NCBI RefSeq assembly: GCF_003030465.1
Contig: NZ_CP028339.1
Span: 1,612,001-1,676,000, forward strand
From: Thauera aromatica K172
Lineage (GTDB): Bacteria; Pseudomonadota; Gammaproteobacteria; Burkholderiales; Rhodocyclaceae
Direction of reading: 5' to 3'
Length of the DNA: 64,000 nucleotides
A model generated the notes under the pieces. That model was not told the origin of the DNA and did no database searches. It worked only from the letters and a program-made list of their open reading frames with translations. Below, one piece after another: positions 46,130 to 58,581 of this stretch (position 1 is the stretch's first letter; every line of letters begins with the position of its first letter). The translations under genes were made by a program, and so were the position numbers.

Positions 46130-46570
46130 TCAGTCGATGCTCAGCCGCTTCGCTTGCGCTTCGGCCTTCTTCGGCAGGCTCAGCTCCAGCACCCCGTCGT
46201 TGAAGCGGGCGCTGGCCTTGGCTTCGTCGATTTCCTGGCCGAGCTGGAAGCTGCGCGAGACCTTGCCGAAGTAGCGTTCGGTGCGCAGCACCTTTTCGCC
46301 CTCCTTGACCTCCTTCTCCTGTTTGCGCTCGGCGCTGATCGAAACCACCGGGCCGTCGATATGGACGTGGATGTCTTCTTTCTTCATGCCGGGCAGCTCG
46401 GCATGGACTTCATAGCCCGCCGCGTTTTCCTTGACGTCGACGCGCATCTGCGGCGCGTCGGTGCTGAGATTGGCGAGGCTGCCGCCTCCGCCGAAATCCA
46501 CCGGGCGGACGAAAAAGCCACGGAAAAAGTCTTCCAGCGGGTCGACACGACGAGTGAGGTTGTTGCCCAT
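46130..46570 (-). CDS. Small heat-shock protein, Hsp20/alpha-crystallin family
   Basis: 146 residues from ATG 46570, which has an AAGGAGA site. The alpha-crystallin domain (about 45-140) includes the conserved AELPGMKKEDIHVHI and the C-terminal RFNDGVLELSLPKK. It is an ATP-independent holdase chaperone. An upstream in-frame start at 46597 overlaps the ribosome-binding site and is less likely. Confidence 0.92.
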   Translation of the reverse strand: MGNNLTRRVDPLEDFFRGFFVRPVDFGGGGSLANLSTDAPQMRVDVKENAAGYEVHAELPGMKKEDIHVHIDGPVVSISAERKQEKEVKEGEKVLRTERYFGKVSRSFQLGQEIDEAKASARFNDGVLELSLPKKAEAQAKRLSID

Positions 46571-46725
46571 GTCACGTTCTCCTTCTCTTTCAGACATGCC
46601 GGAAAACCCGGCTTCATCCCGAATATAGGTGGGAACGGACGCTTTTCAAGAGGGCGGCATTGCGGCCGGGAAGGGCCGCGCGGCGTCGGGCCCGCCGCTG
46701 GCGGTGGGGGCTTCCCGGCCCCGAC

Positions 46726-47133
46726 TTACTGCCGGGCGGCCGGCGTAGCGGAGGGCGCGGTGCCATCGTCCGCCCCGTCTTCGGTGAGGCATACGCTGAA
46801 GTCCACGCCCTGGTCGGCCCAGGCGGCGGCGGCGTCGTGGAAGATTTCCAGCGCGGTGGCGAGGGTCTCCGGCGCCGCGCGGCGCAGGGGAGCGGCCTGC
46901 GTGAGCGTGATCCGGTACGCGCTGGCAGGCAGCCAGGACAGATCGGTCAGGCAATCGGCGAGCGCGTCCCAGTTGTGCCCGAACCAGCCGGGGAAGTGCA
47001 GCGCCGCGGCGATGCGCGCAAGCAGTTCGGCCTTGCTGTCGCAGCCGTCGAGGGCGATGGTGACGGCGACGATCTCGGAGCCGGAGCCGGTGGGGGTGGC
47101 GGAGTTGGCGGGTGTCGGGGAAGAGGCGCTCAT
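46726..47133 (-). CDS. Barstar-family RNase inhibitor
   Basis: 135 residues from ATG 47133. The barstar core has the family's HFPGWFGHNWDALADCLTDL stretch, and an acidic Asp/Glu-bearing region that would cover the RNase active site. It ends in a short low-complexity tail. Its start overlaps the stop of the preceding barnase-like gene (ATGA), so inhibitor and enzyme are made together. Confidence 0.88.
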   Translation of the reverse strand: MSASSPTPANSATPTGSGSEIVAVTIALDGCDSKAELLARIAAALHFPGWFGHNWDALADCLTDLSWLPASAYRITLTQAAPLRRAAPETLATALEIFHDAAAAWADQGVDFSVCLTEDGADDGTAPSATPAARQ

Positions 47134-47495
47134 GGCAGGGGCTCGATCCGGCGGAAGCTGCGGTAGTGGTCCGCCGTGTAGTAGAACACTTCCGGTGGGT
47201 CGCCGCCGGTGACGATGCGCCGTGCGCCGCGATCGCGCGCGCCGGGAGTGGGGACGGTGTATTCGCGGTAATAGCCCGGTGGCTTGGCCGGCAGCAGGCG
47301 TTCGCGGTTGTGGAAAACGCTGCCGTCCTTGCGGTAGGGGAAGGGGCCGCCGTCGCCGATCCGCTCCAGCACCGCCACCGCTTCGGCGGGCAGGCCGGGC
47401 GGGACGGCGCCGTCCGGGGCCGCAGGGGCGCACGCCGCAAGTGGGGCGAAGAGGGCGAGCAGGAACAGCAGGCGGGTGAGCAGGGTGCGGAGCAT
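47130..47495 (-). CDS. Secreted barnase-like ribonuclease (predicted lipoprotein)
   Basis: 121 residues. An N-terminal signal peptide ends in a lipobox-like LAAC at 19-22, so the protein may be lipid-anchored. The mature part keeps the barnase catalytic set: Glu in [10 protein letters not shown], Arg in RGARRIV, and His in [11 protein letters not shown]. It would cut single-stranded RNA at purines. It is the first gene of a two-gene unit with barstar. Confidence 0.88.
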   Translation of the reverse strand: MLRTLLTRLLFLLALFAPLAACAPAAPDGAVPPGLPAEAVAVLERIGDGGPFPYRKDGSVFHNRERLLPAKPPGYYREYTVPTPGARDRGARRIVTGGDPPEVFYYTADHYRSFRRIEPLP

Positions 47496-47628
47496 GGCGG
47501 GGCTACCCGGGAAAGGAACGAGGGACGGGAGGCGAGGGGGGCGGAAAGGCGGAAAGCGGATATTGACGCTGGCGAGGTGTAGGCCTAGACTTTTCCGACT
47601 GTTTAACTCAACTTTTCAGGTTTTCACC

Positions 47629-47958
47629 ATGGACATTCAGGACGTCATCCGCGACCAGGTCACCAACAACGCCGTGGTCCTCTACATGAAGGGCTCGCCC
47701 CAGTTCCCGCAGTGCGGCTTTTCCTCGACCGCGGTGCAGATCCTCAAGAACTGCGGGGTGCGCGAGGTCGTGGCGGTGAATGTGCTGGCCGACAGCGACA
47801 TCCGCCAGGGCATCAAGGAATACTCCAACTGGCCGACCATTCCGCAGCTGTACATCAAGGGCGAGTTCGTCGGCGGCAGCGACATCATGCGCGAGATGTA
47901 CGAAAACGGCGAGCTGCTGCAGATGCTGAAGGATGCCGGCGCGGTCCAGGAAGGCTGA
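47629..47958 (+). CDS. grxD: Monothiol glutaredoxin, Grx4 family
   Basis: 109 residues with the CGFS active site in [12 protein letters not shown] and the [18 protein letters not shown] glutathione-binding block. It binds and passes on [2Fe-2S] clusters. TAGACT about 45 bp upstream is a plausible -10. Confidence 0.95.
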   Translation: MDIQDVIRDQVTNNAVVLYMKGSPQFPQCGFSSTAVQILKNCGVREVVAVNVLADSDIRQGIKEYSNWPTIPQLYIKGEFVGGSDIMREMYENGELLQMLKDAGAVQEG

Positions 47959-47985
47959 AGCCCCGGCGCTCCGGTTTTTTCGTCG

Positions 47986-48023
47986 AATCGGCCTGCCAGC
48001 GCCCGGTGCGCGGCAGGCCGATT
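47986..48023. terminator. Hairpin between grxD and argH
   Basis: AATCGGCCTGCC pairs perfectly with GGCAGGCCGATT around a 14-base loop, between two convergent genes. A T6 run precedes it on the plus strand. Probably a shared terminator. Confidence 0.6.
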
Positions 48024-48142
48024 GTCTTGTCCGGCCGCAACGGGCGCGCGGAGTTGGGCGCCCGCGTCCCGGCGGGCGTGATCATCCCCCCGCCAATCGA
48101 ATGCCGCTCGGGTCGGACGGTGTCGCGTATTGCGCTGCCCGG

Positions 48143-49591
48143 TCAGCCGCCGCGGTCGGCGCGGGCGCGGGCGATCGCGGCACGCACCTGTTCGGGTGCG
48201 GTGCCGCCGACGTGCTTGCGCGAGGCGAGCGAGCCTTCGACCGTGAGTACGGCGAAGATGTCCGTGCCGAGGCGCTCGGCCGCGCCCGGGACGTGGGCCA
48301 TGGCGATACGCAACTCGTCGAGCGAGAACTGCGGCAGGTCGCAGCCCTTGACGTCGGCCGCGCGCACCGCGAGCGCCACCGCCTCATGGGCATCGCGGAA
48401 GGGCAGGCCTTTCTTCACCAGATAGTCGGCGAGGTCGGTGGCGGTGGCGTAGCCCTGGCTCAGCGCGCCGCGCATGGCCTCGGCCTTGACCCGGATGCCG
48501 GTGATCATGTCGGCGTAGATGCGCAGGGTGTCGATCACCGTGTCGGCGGTGTCGAACAGCGGCTCCTTGTCTTCCTGGTTGTCCTTGTTATAGGCCAGCG
48601 GCTGGCCTTTCATCAGCGTCAGCAGCGCGATCAGGCTGCCATTGACGCGGCCGGTCTTGCCGCGCACGAGCTCGGGCACGTCCGGATTCTTCTTCTGCGG
48701 CATGATCGAACTGCCGGTGCAGAAGCGGTCGGCGAGGTCGATGAAGCCCACGCGCGGGCTCATCCACAGGATCAGCTCTTCGGACAGGCGCGACAGGTGG
48801 GTCATCAACAGCGCCGCGGCGGCGCAGAACTCGATGGCGAAGTCGCGGTCGCTGACGGCGTCGAGCGAGTTGAAGCAGACCTCGTCGAAGCCGAGCTCAG
48901 AAGCGACGAACTCGCGGTCGATCGGGTAGTTGGTGCCGGCCAGCGCCGCCGCGCCCAGCGGCAGGCGGTTGACGCGCTTGCGGCAGTCGGCAAAGCGTTC
49001 GGCGTCGCGCCGGCTCATCTCATAATAGGCCATCAGGTGGTGGCCGAAAGTCACCGGCTGGGCGACCTGGAGGTGGGTGAAGCCGGGCATCGGCGTGCCG
49101 GCGTGAGTTTCGGCGACTTCCAGCAGCTTCGCCTGGAATTCGGCGATCAGCGCGAGGATCTGGTCGATCGCATCGCGCAGCCAGAGGCGGATGTCGGTCG
49201 CGACCTGGTCGTTGCGGCTGCGCCCGGTGTGGAGGCGCTTGCCGGCGTCGCCGACGAGCGCGGTGAGGCGCTTCTCGATGTTGAGGTGGACGTCCTCGTC
49301 GTCGAGGTTCCAGGCGAATTCGCCGCGTTCGATCTCGCCGGCGATCTGCGCCATCCCGCGCTCGATGTCGGCCAGATCCTGCGCGCCGATGATGCCCTGC
49401 TTCGCCAGCATCTTGGCGTGGGCGAGCGAACCGCGGATGTCCTGCCGCGCCATGCGCTGGTCGAAGGGCACCGAGGCGGTGTAGCGCTTGACCAGGTCGG
49501 AAACGGGTTCGGTGAAGCGGCCCGACCAGGCCTTGGCGGGGGCGTCGGTGGAGGCATTGGCGCCGGTGCCCGGCGTCGTGGTGTCTGTCAT
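48143..49591 (-). CDS. argH: Argininosuccinate lyase
   Basis: 482 residues from ATG 49591. The fumarase-superfamily signature [12 protein letters not shown] with the catalytic Ser is present, as is [12 protein letters not shown]. It performs the last step of arginine synthesis. The C-terminus ([12 protein letters not shown]) is normal. The start matches the family; an upstream in-frame ATG at 49675 overlaps the promoter. Confidence 0.96.
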   Translation of the reverse strand: MTDTTTPGTGANASTDAPAKAWSGRFTEPVSDLVKRYTASVPFDQRMARQDIRGSLAHAKMLAKQGIIGAQDLADIERGMAQIAGEIERGEFAWNLDDEDVHLNIEKRLTALVGDAGKRLHTGRSRNDQVATDIRLWLRDAIDQILALIAEFQAKLLEVAETHAGTPMPGFTHLQVAQPVTFGHHLMAYYEMSRRDAERFADCRKRVNRLPLGAAALAGTNYPIDREFVASELGFDEVCFNSLDAVSDRDFAIEFCAAAALLMTHLSRLSEELILWMSPRVGFIDLADRFCTGSSIMPQKKNPDVPELVRGKTGRVNGSLIALLTLMKGQPLAYNKDNQEDKEPLFDTADTVIDTLRIYADMITGIRVKAEAMRGALSQGYATATDLADYLVKKGLPFRDAHEAVALAVRAADVKGCDLPQFSLDELRIAMAHVPGAAERLGTDIFAVLTVEGSLASRKHVGGTAPEQVRAAIARARADRGG

Positions 49592-49682
49592 GATGGCTGC
49601 CGAAAAATGAATCGGCCGGCGTGTCGCCGCCGGCTCCGTGCGAAGACCTGAGGCCGCTGCCGCGGCGCTCATCAAGAGCGGA

Positions 49683-49688
49683 ATTATA
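49683..49688 (-). promoter_or_regulatory. argH -10 box
   Basis: A perfect TATAAT on the minus strand, about 92 bp before the argH ATG. No good -35 is apparent. The rest of the 223-bp gap to the ppc stop shows nothing else. Confidence 0.55.
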
Positions 49689-49814
49689 GAGCAAAAGCCT
49701 CCGCCCCCCGTTTGCCGCCTGATCGTGGGGCGGCCGGTGGCGGGCGCGGCGAGCGTCCTGGATCTTCGGCTGCAACCCGCTCCCGGGCGCGGCTGGCGCC
49801 CGGAGGCGGGACGG

Positions 49815-52577
<2,763 letters not shown>

Positions 52578-52666
52578 GTTTTCGGTGAGGAGGGGAACTG
52601 CCTGCCCGCGGCGGTCCGGGTCCAGCTCCGGCAGCGGGCAGGCGTGGAAGGGGGAGTCGGCACGCA

Positions 52667-52746
52667 TGCTAGAATTGCGCCCTGCCGACGCACCATTGGT
52701 GCGAACCCTGATGCTGCGGTGCGGCGAAAATAGCTTGCCGCAGCAT
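52667..52746 (+). promoter_or_regulatory. hemC promoter and leader stem-loop
   Basis: An extended -10, TGCTAGAAT, at 52667-52675 would start a transcript near 52682 with a leader of about 95 nt. In it ATGCTGCGG (52711-52719) pairs with CCGCAGCAT (52738-52746) around an 18-base loop. A second short dyad, GCACCATTGGTGC, overlaps the start-site region. No known riboswitch fits. Confidence 0.5.
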
Positions 52747-52776
52747 GATCCCTTCCTGTCTGGTGAGTTAAGCATC

Positions 52777-53709
52777 GTGAGCCAAGCGACCCCCGAGCGC
52801 ATCGTCATCGCCACCCGTGAAAGCCGCCTCGCCCTGTGGCAGGCCGAGCACATCAAGGCCCGGCTCGAAGCCCTGTATCCGGGCTGCCGCGTCGAGCTGC
52901 TCGGCATGACCACCCGCGGCGACCAGATCCTCGATCGCCCGCTCGCCAAGGTCGGTGGCAAGGGCCTGTTCGTCAAGGAACTGGAAACCGCGCTGCTCGA
53001 CGGACGCGCCGACATCGCCGTGCACTCGATGAAGGACGTGCCGATGGAAATGGGCGAGGCGTTCGCCCTGCCCTGTATCTGCGCGCGCGAAGTGCCGCTC
53101 GACGCCTTCGTCTCCCGCCGCTATGAAAGCCTCGCCGACATGCCGCCGGGAGCGGTCGTCGGGACTTCGTCGCTGCGCCGCGAATCGCAGATCCATGCCC
53201 AGTACCCCTTCCTCGGCGTCACCAGCCTGCGCGGCAACCTCGACACCCGGCTGCGCAAGCTCGATGAAGGCCAGTACGACGCGATCATCCTCGCCGCCGC
53301 CGGCCTGACCCGGCTGGGGATGGGGGAGCGCATCCGTTCGATCCTGCCGGCCGAAGTGTCCCTGCCTGCCGCCGGGCAGGGTGCGCTCGGCATCGAGTGC
53401 CTGGCCGCGCGCGAGGACGTGATCGGCTGGCTGCAGCCGCTGGCCGACGCCGATACCACCGCCTGCGTCCTCGCCGAGCGTGCGGTGGCGCGCGCGCTGG
53501 CGGGCAGCTGCGAAGTGCCGCTCGGCGCCTATGCGCTGATCCGTGCAGGCCGGCTGTGGCTGCGCGGCTTCGTCGCCCGCCCGGATGGCAGCGAGATCGT
53601 GCGCGCCGAGCGGGAAGGGGCTGCCGGCGAAGCCGAAAGCCTCGGCCGGGCCCTGGCCGAGGCCTTGCGCGCGCAGGGGGCCGAGGCCCTCCTTGCCGAT
53701 CTCGGCTGA
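52777..53709 (+). CDS. hemC: Hydroxymethylbilane synthase
   Basis: 310 residues from GTG 52777 ([18 protein letters not shown]...). The dipyrromethane-cofactor cysteine is in [13 protein letters not shown], with [10 protein letters not shown] in the middle. It polymerises four porphobilinogens. First gene of hemC-hemD-hemX-hemY. The frame is open upstream through the leader, but the GTG gives the family N-terminus. Confidence 0.95.
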   Translation: MSQATPERIVIATRESRLALWQAEHIKARLEALYPGCRVELLGMTTRGDQILDRPLAKVGGKGLFVKELETALLDGRADIAVHSMKDVPMEMGEAFALPCICAREVPLDAFVSRRYESLADMPPGAVVGTSSLRRESQIHAQYPFLGVTSLRGNLDTRLRKLDEGQYDAIILAAAGLTRLGMGERIRSILPAEVSLPAAGQGALGIECLAAREDVIGWLQPLADADTTACVLAERAVARALAGSCEVPLGAYALIRAGRLWLRGFVARPDGSEIVRAEREGAAGEAESLGRALAEALRAQGAEALLADLG

Positions 53710-53734
53710 TCCGGCCCCGCGTGCGACCGCGCCG

Positions 53735-54538
53735 ATGACTGCGCCGGATTCCGCTCCCGCCCTGTCCGCCAACGCCCCCCTGCGCGGGCGGACCCTGGTG
53801 GTGATGCGCCCGCGCGAACAGGCCGCGGGCCTGTGCGAGCGCATCCGTGCCGCCGGCGGCCACGCCCTGCAGTTCCCGGTGATCGCGGTCGGGCCTGCGC
53901 TCGACCCGGCGCCGCTGGAAGAGATCGTGACGCGCCTGGACGCGTTCGATCTGGCCTTCTTCGTCAGCCCGAACGCGGCGAACTATGCGATGCAGTTCAT
54001 CCTCGCGCGCCGTTCCTGGCCCGCCGGGCTGAAAGTCGCGACCGTGGGCAAGGGCAGCGAGCGCGTCCTCGCGACTTACGGCTGCACCGCGGTGATCGCG
54101 CCGCAGCAAGGCTTCGACAGCGAAGCGGTGATCGCCCTGCCCGAGTTCTCCGCGGCGGCCGTTGCCGGGCGTAAGGTGCTCATTCTTCGTGGTGACGGGG
54201 GACGCGAGCTGCTTGCCGAGACCTTGCGTGAACGCGGTGCCAGCGTCGAGTACGTGACCTGCTACCGGCGCTTTTGCCCGAAGCTCGATCCGCGCTCGCT
54301 GCTGGAGCCGGTGGCGCGCGGTGAGATCGACGCCTTGCTCCTGACCAGCAGCGAAGGCGTGCGCAACCTGGAGCAGATGCTGGGCGCCGATGGCCTTGCG
54401 GCCTTGCGTCCGGTCACGGTTTTCGCCACTCACCCGCGCATCGCCGCTCAGGCGCGCGCGGCCGGGTTCCATGCGGTGGTGGAAACACCGGCGGGCGACG
54501 AAGGCCTGATGGAGGCACTTGTGAACCACTTTGGTTAA
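53735..54538 (+). CDS. hemD: Uroporphyrinogen-III synthase
   Basis: 267 residues in the two-lobed HemD fold. Recognisable are the opening GRTLVVMRPREQAAGL, VSPNAANYAM, TVGKGSERVL and LLTSSEGVRNL. Sequence conservation is low in this family, but context between hemC and hemX fixes the call. It closes hydroxymethylbilane with inversion of ring D. Confidence 0.92.
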   Translation: MTAPDSAPALSANAPLRGRTLVVMRPREQAAGLCERIRAAGGHALQFPVIAVGPALDPAPLEEIVTRLDAFDLAFFVSPNAANYAMQFILARRSWPAGLKVATVGKGSERVLATYGCTAVIAPQQGFDSEAVIALPEFSAAAVAGRKVLILRGDGGRELLAETLRERGASVEYVTCYRRFCPKLDPRSLLEPVARGEIDALLLTSSEGVRNLEQMLGADGLAALRPVTVFATHPRIAAQARAAGFHAVVETPAGDEGLMEALVNHFG

Positions 54539-54547
54539 ACTGACGCC

Positions 54548-55969
54548 ATGAAAGAAGAGACCCCAGCCCTGACTCAGCCGCCCGCATCCGCGCACGCACC
54601 GAACAAGGACGACGCCCGGGAAGCTTCCGCGCGCGCGGCCGAGCCGTCCGCTGGCGCGGTGCCGGGGACGGCAGCCGGCGCGGGCGCCGGGGAGTCGACG
54701 CGCAGCCCGGCGGCGTGGTGGGCGCTGCTGCTCGCCCTGATCGCGCTCGCCGGTGCCGGCTGGGCGATCTGGCAGGTGCGCGACGCCCGGACGCAGGCGG
54801 GTGCACTGCGCGAGGAACTGGCGCAGCGTCTGGCCGAGGGCGAGACGGGCGCGGTCGAGGCGCGCGGCATCGTCCGCCAGCAGCAGGAAGTGATCGCTTC
54901 GCTGCAGGGCAAGCTCGGCGTCCTCGACGCCAAGGTCGAGGCCACCGAAGGCCAGGCCGCCGCGCTGGAGGCCTTGTACCAGGAATTTTCCCGCTCGCGC
55001 GAGGACGGCGTGATCGCTGAAGTCGAGCAGGCGGTCGTGCTCGCCGCCCAGCAGCTGCAGATCGCCGGCAACGTCGAAGCCGCGCTGATCGCCCTGCAGG
55101 AGGCCGAGGCCCGTCTCGCGATCCACGACCGCGGCCAGCTGGCGGCGCTGCGCCGCGCGCTCGCGCGCGACATCGACACGCTCAAGCTGCAGCCTTCGCT
55201 CGATGTCTCCGGCCTCGGGCTGCGCCTCGAGCGCCTGCTCGAGCGCGCCGATGCGCTGCCGCTGGCGTTCGAAGGGCCGTTGCCGGCCGAGGCCGCAGTG
55301 GGCCGCGAACTGGCGCCGGGGGAGGACGGAGGCCTTGTCGGCTGGGTCGCCGGGGCCTGGCGTGCGACCCGGGCGATCGCGGGCGATGTCTGGGATGAAA
55401 TCCGCGCCCTGGTCCGGGTCGAGCGCCTCGACCAGACCGATCCGGTGCTGCTGGCTCCGGCGCAGAGCACCTTCCTGCGCGAAAATCTCAAGATTCGCCT
55501 GCTGACGGCCAGGCTCGCGCTGCTCGCGCGTGACGGTCGCACCTACGAAGCCGACCTCGCCCAGGCGCGCGCCTGGGTGGAGCGCTTTTTCGATTTGCGC
55601 GACGAGCGTGTGCAGCACGCCCTGCTGGAACTGAAAGAACTCGCGGCGGTAAAAGTGCGTTACGAGCCGCCGAGCCTCACCGAAACCTTCACTGCCTTGC
55701 GCAATGCCCAGGTGCGGGGAGGACGGCCGGCAGCAGAGGCCGGGCGTGCCCCGGCGACGCTGCCCCCGCCGGTGCCGGCCGGGCCGGAACCGGAGAGCAC
55801 CGTCGCCGATCCGGCACTACCATCCGCCGCGGCGGCCGAAGCCGACGCGGTGCCCGATACGCCGTCCGAGACCCCCGCCGCCCCCAGCGCGGATGTTCCG
55901 CCGGCCGCGGCGTCGACTGCGCCGGACGCGGCTGGAGCTGCGGGCCCGACGCCCGCGGCCGGCGAGTGA
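54548..55969 (+). CDS. hemX: HemX-type membrane protein
   Basis: 473 residues. A low-complexity N-terminus precedes one transmembrane segment (WWALLLALIALAGAGWAIW, about 57-75), then a coiled coil (about 80-150), a helical HemX domain to about 375, and an Ala/Pro-rich tail of roughly 90 residues. It was once annotated as a uroporphyrin methyltransferase, but it has no SAM-binding motif; its role in haem synthesis is structural or unknown. It starts 9 bp after hemD. Confidence 0.88.
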   Translation: MKEETPALTQPPASAHAPNKDDAREASARAAEPSAGAVPGTAAGAGAGESTRSPAAWWALLLALIALAGAGWAIWQVRDARTQAGALREELAQRLAEGETGAVEARGIVRQQQEVIASLQGKLGVLDAKVEATEGQAAALEALYQEFSRSREDGVIAEVEQAVVLAAQQLQIAGNVEAALIALQEAEARLAIHDRGQLAALRRALARDIDTLKLQPSLDVSGLGLRLERLLERADALPLAFEGPLPAEAAVGRELAPGEDGGLVGWVAGAWRATRAIAGDVWDEIRALVRVERLDQTDPVLLAPAQSTFLRENLKIRLLTARLALLARDGRTYEADLAQARAWVERFFDLRDERVQHALLELKELAAVKVRYEPPSLTETFTALRNAQVRGGRPAAEAGRAPATLPPPVPAGPEPESTVADPALPSAAAAEADAVPDTPSETPAAPSADVPPAAASTAPDAAGAAGPTPAAGE

Positions 55970-55979
55970 GGGCCGAGCG

Positions 55980-57170
55980 ATGCGCGCACTGATCTGGCTG
56001 ATCGGCATCTTCGCCCTTGCCGTCGGCGTGGCGATGATCGCCGGACTCAACGATGGCTATGTCCTTGTCGTGCTGTCGCCCTGGCGGGCGCAGATTTCGC
56101 TGAATTTCTTCGTCGTCGTCCTGGTGGTCGGCGTGCTGCTGGTCCATCTGCTGCTGCGGCTGCTGACCCGCACGCTCGCCCTGCCCGCCCGGGTCGCGCG
56201 CTGGCGCGAGCGCCGGCGCCGCGAAAAGGCCGACAACGCCTTGCATGGCGCGATCAACGCCTTCTTCGAAGGACGCTTCTCGCAGGCGCTGAAGCTGGCG
56301 TCGACCGCATACGCCACCAGCCCACGCGCGGGCATGGCCGCGCTGGTGGCGGCGCGTGCCGCGCATGCCCTGCACGACGAGGAGCGCTATCAGGAGTGGC
56401 TGGGCCATGCGGCCGAACAGGGCAAGGACGGCGAGGTCGCACGCCTGATGACGGAAGCCGAACTGGCGATCGACAGCCGCCGCTTCGACGTCGCCGCCGC
56501 CAGGCTGCAGACGCTGCGCGAGGGCGGCCACAAACACATCGCGATGCTGCGCCTCGAGTCCAGAGTGGCGCAGGCGCTCGGGCGCTGGGAAGAACTGATC
56601 CACATCGTGCGCCAGCTGCGCAAGCACAAGGCGCTCAGCGAAGAGCAGGCGGCGCCGAAGCTGCGCCGCGGCCATATCGAACGGATGAAGCAGCTCGTCG
56701 GCGACCCGCCGGCTCTGGCCGCGTACTGGAAGGGCATCCCCGCCGAAGAGCTGCAGGATCGCGCCCTCGTCGAGCGTGCGCTGGCGCTGATGGCCCGGGC
56801 CGGCCACGCGGTCCTCGTCCGGCGTCACACCGAGCGCTTGCTCGACGAGCGCTGGGACAGCGCGCTCGCCCGCCTGTACGCCTGCTGTGCCGGGTCCGCG
56901 GACGATGCCGGGGCGTGCCTGAAAAAGGCGGAAGGCTGGTTGGAGCAGCACGCGCAGGATGGTGGGCTGCTGTTCGCGCTCGGCCAGCTGTGCACGCGCG
57001 CCGAGCTGTGGGGGAAGGCGCAGAGCTACCTCGAAGCTTCGCTGAAGCTGGCTCCTGCGGTGGATACGCACCTGGCGCTGGCCCACCTGTTCGATACCCT
57101 GGAGCGTCCGCAGGATGCCCAGCCGCACTACCGCGCGGCGGCCGAAATGGTCGCTGGCGGCACGGCCTGA
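55980..57170 (+). CDS. hemY: HemY-type TPR membrane protein
   Basis: 396 residues with two N-terminal transmembrane segments (about 1-25 and 40-62) followed by tetratricopeptide-like helices. This is the proteobacterial HemY, not the Bacillus protoporphyrinogen oxidase of the same name. It ends the hemCDXY operon, starting 10 bp after hemX. Confidence 0.9.
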   Translation: MRALIWLIGIFALAVGVAMIAGLNDGYVLVVLSPWRAQISLNFFVVVLVVGVLLVHLLLRLLTRTLALPARVARWRERRRREKADNALHGAINAFFEGRFSQALKLASTAYATSPRAGMAALVAARAAHALHDEERYQEWLGHAAEQGKDGEVARLMTEAELAIDSRRFDVAAARLQTLREGGHKHIAMLRLESRVAQALGRWEELIHIVRQLRKHKALSEEQAAPKLRRGHIERMKQLVGDPPALAAYWKGIPAEELQDRALVERALALMARAGHAVLVRRHTERLLDERWDSALARLYACCAGSADDAGACLKKAEGWLEQHAQDGGLLFALGQLCTRAELWGKAQSYLEASLKLAPAVDTHLALAHLFDTLERPQDAQPHYRAAAEMVAGGTA

Positions 57171-57213
57171 GCGGATCGGCGCGGCGCGCTGTCTCGCCGG
57201 GCGCCGGAGAGCT

Positions 57214-58125
57214 TCAGCCCGCCCAGTCCTGCGGCTTCAGGAACACGTCGTAGAGGCGCGCTTCGTCCGAGCCCGGCTCCGGGTGCCAGTCGTAGCGCCA
57301 CTTCACGACCGGCGGCAGGGACATCAGGATCGATTCGGTGCGCCCGCCCGATTGCAGGCCGAATAGCGTGCCGCGGTCGAACACCAGGTTGAATTCGACG
57401 TAGCGCCCCCGCCGGTAGGCCTGGAAATCGCGCTCGCGTTCGCCGTAGGCGAGGCCCCGGCGGCGTTCGACGATCGGCAGGTAGGCATCGACAAAGGCTT
57501 CGCCGACGGATTTCGTCAGGCCGAAGGCGGCGTCGAAATCGGTCTTGCCGTCGGCGCCGAGATCGTCGAAGAACAGCCCGCCGACGCCGCGCGGCTCGTT
57601 GCGGTGCTTGAGGAAGAAGTAGCGGTCGCACCAGCTCTTCAGCCGCCGGTATTCGGCTTCACCGCCATGGGGCAGCACCGCCGCCTTGCAGGTGGAATGG
57701 AAGTGGCGGACGTCCTCTTCGAAGCCGTAGTACGGCGTCAGGTCCATGCCACCGCCGAACCACCACACCGGCTCCTTGCCTTCGGCCCGGGCGAAGAAGC
57801 TGCGCACGTTCATGTGCACCGTGGGGCAGTAGGGGTTGCGCGGATGCAGTACCAGCGACACGCCCATGGCCTCGAAGCGGCGGCCCGCCAGTTCGGGGCG
57901 GTGTGCAGTGGCCGAGGCGGGCATCGCATCACCGCTCACGTGGGAGAAGTTGACGCCGCCGCGCTCGAAGAAGGCGCCGTCCTCGATGACCCGGGTCAGT
58001 CCCCCGCCGCCGCCCGGCCGATCCCAGCGATCGGTCCGGAAAGCCTGCCCGTCGAATGCTTCGAGGCGGGCGACGATGCGGCGCTGGAGATCGGTCAGCC
58101 AGGATTTGACGGCAGCAGGGTCCAT
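57214..58125 (-). CDS. hemF: Oxygen-dependent coproporphyrinogen-III oxidase
   Basis: 303 residues with the conserved [34 protein letters not shown] and [16 protein letters not shown] blocks. It converts coproporphyrinogen III to protoporphyrinogen IX using oxygen. It is convergent with hemY and sits six bases after the YegP-like gene. Confidence 0.96.
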   Translation of the reverse strand: MDPAAVKSWLTDLQRRIVARLEAFDGQAFRTDRWDRPGGGGGLTRVIEDGAFFERGGVNFSHVSGDAMPASATAHRPELAGRRFEAMGVSLVLHPRNPYCPTVHMNVRSFFARAEGKEPVWWFGGGMDLTPYYGFEEDVRHFHSTCKAAVLPHGGEAEYRRLKSWCDRYFFLKHRNEPRGVGGLFFDDLGADGKTDFDAAFGLTKSVGEAFVDAYLPIVERRRGLAYGERERDFQAYRRGRYVEFNLVFDRGTLFGLQSGGRTESILMSLPPVVKWRYDWHPEPGSDEARLYDVFLKPQDWAG

Positions 58126-58131
58126 CGCAGT

Positions 58132-58464
58132 TCAGCTCTTGTCGTCGACTGCGGCGCCGGCCGCAGCGGATTTGGTGGCGGCAACGGCCGTTGCGCAGGC
58201 CTGGGCGTCGGCGAACATCGGGCTGGTGCCGATGATCTGGCCGTTGCTCGCCTTGAGGTTGAAATACGGGCGGCCGTCGGAGGCGGACTTGAGGTCGTAG
58301 CGGGCGTCGTCAACGGCGTTCCGGCGCACCGACTCGATGCCGTTGGTGCAGCTCGCCTTGGCGTTGTAGCCTTCGCTGCGGAGCAAGGTCTTGCCGCCGC
58401 CGTCGACCAGCTTGAAGTGGTACTCGCCTTTCTCGGTCTTGGTGATCTCGAATTTGACGGACAT
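58132..58464 (-). CDS. YegP-family (DUF1508) protein
   Basis: 110 residues from ATG 58464 with the two DUF1508 repeats: KFEITKTEKGEYHFKLVDGG and RPYFNLKASNGQIIGTSPMF. The function is unknown. The stop is 6 bp before the hemF start, so they may be co-transcribed. Confidence 0.88.
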   Translation of the reverse strand: MSVKFEITKTEKGEYHFKLVDGGGKTLLRSEGYNAKASCTNGIESVRRNAVDDARYDLKSASDGRPYFNLKASNGQIIGTSPMFADAQACATAVAATKSAAAGAAVDDKS

Positions 58465-58581
58465 CGACGCCTCCATGACTATGGTCTGTGGTCGCGGGCG
58501 CCGGACGGGCCCGCAGCCGTAGGATAGACCGCGGCGCGGTCGATGTCAGCGGCGTTCGGGCCAGAGAACGGGCGGAGATGC

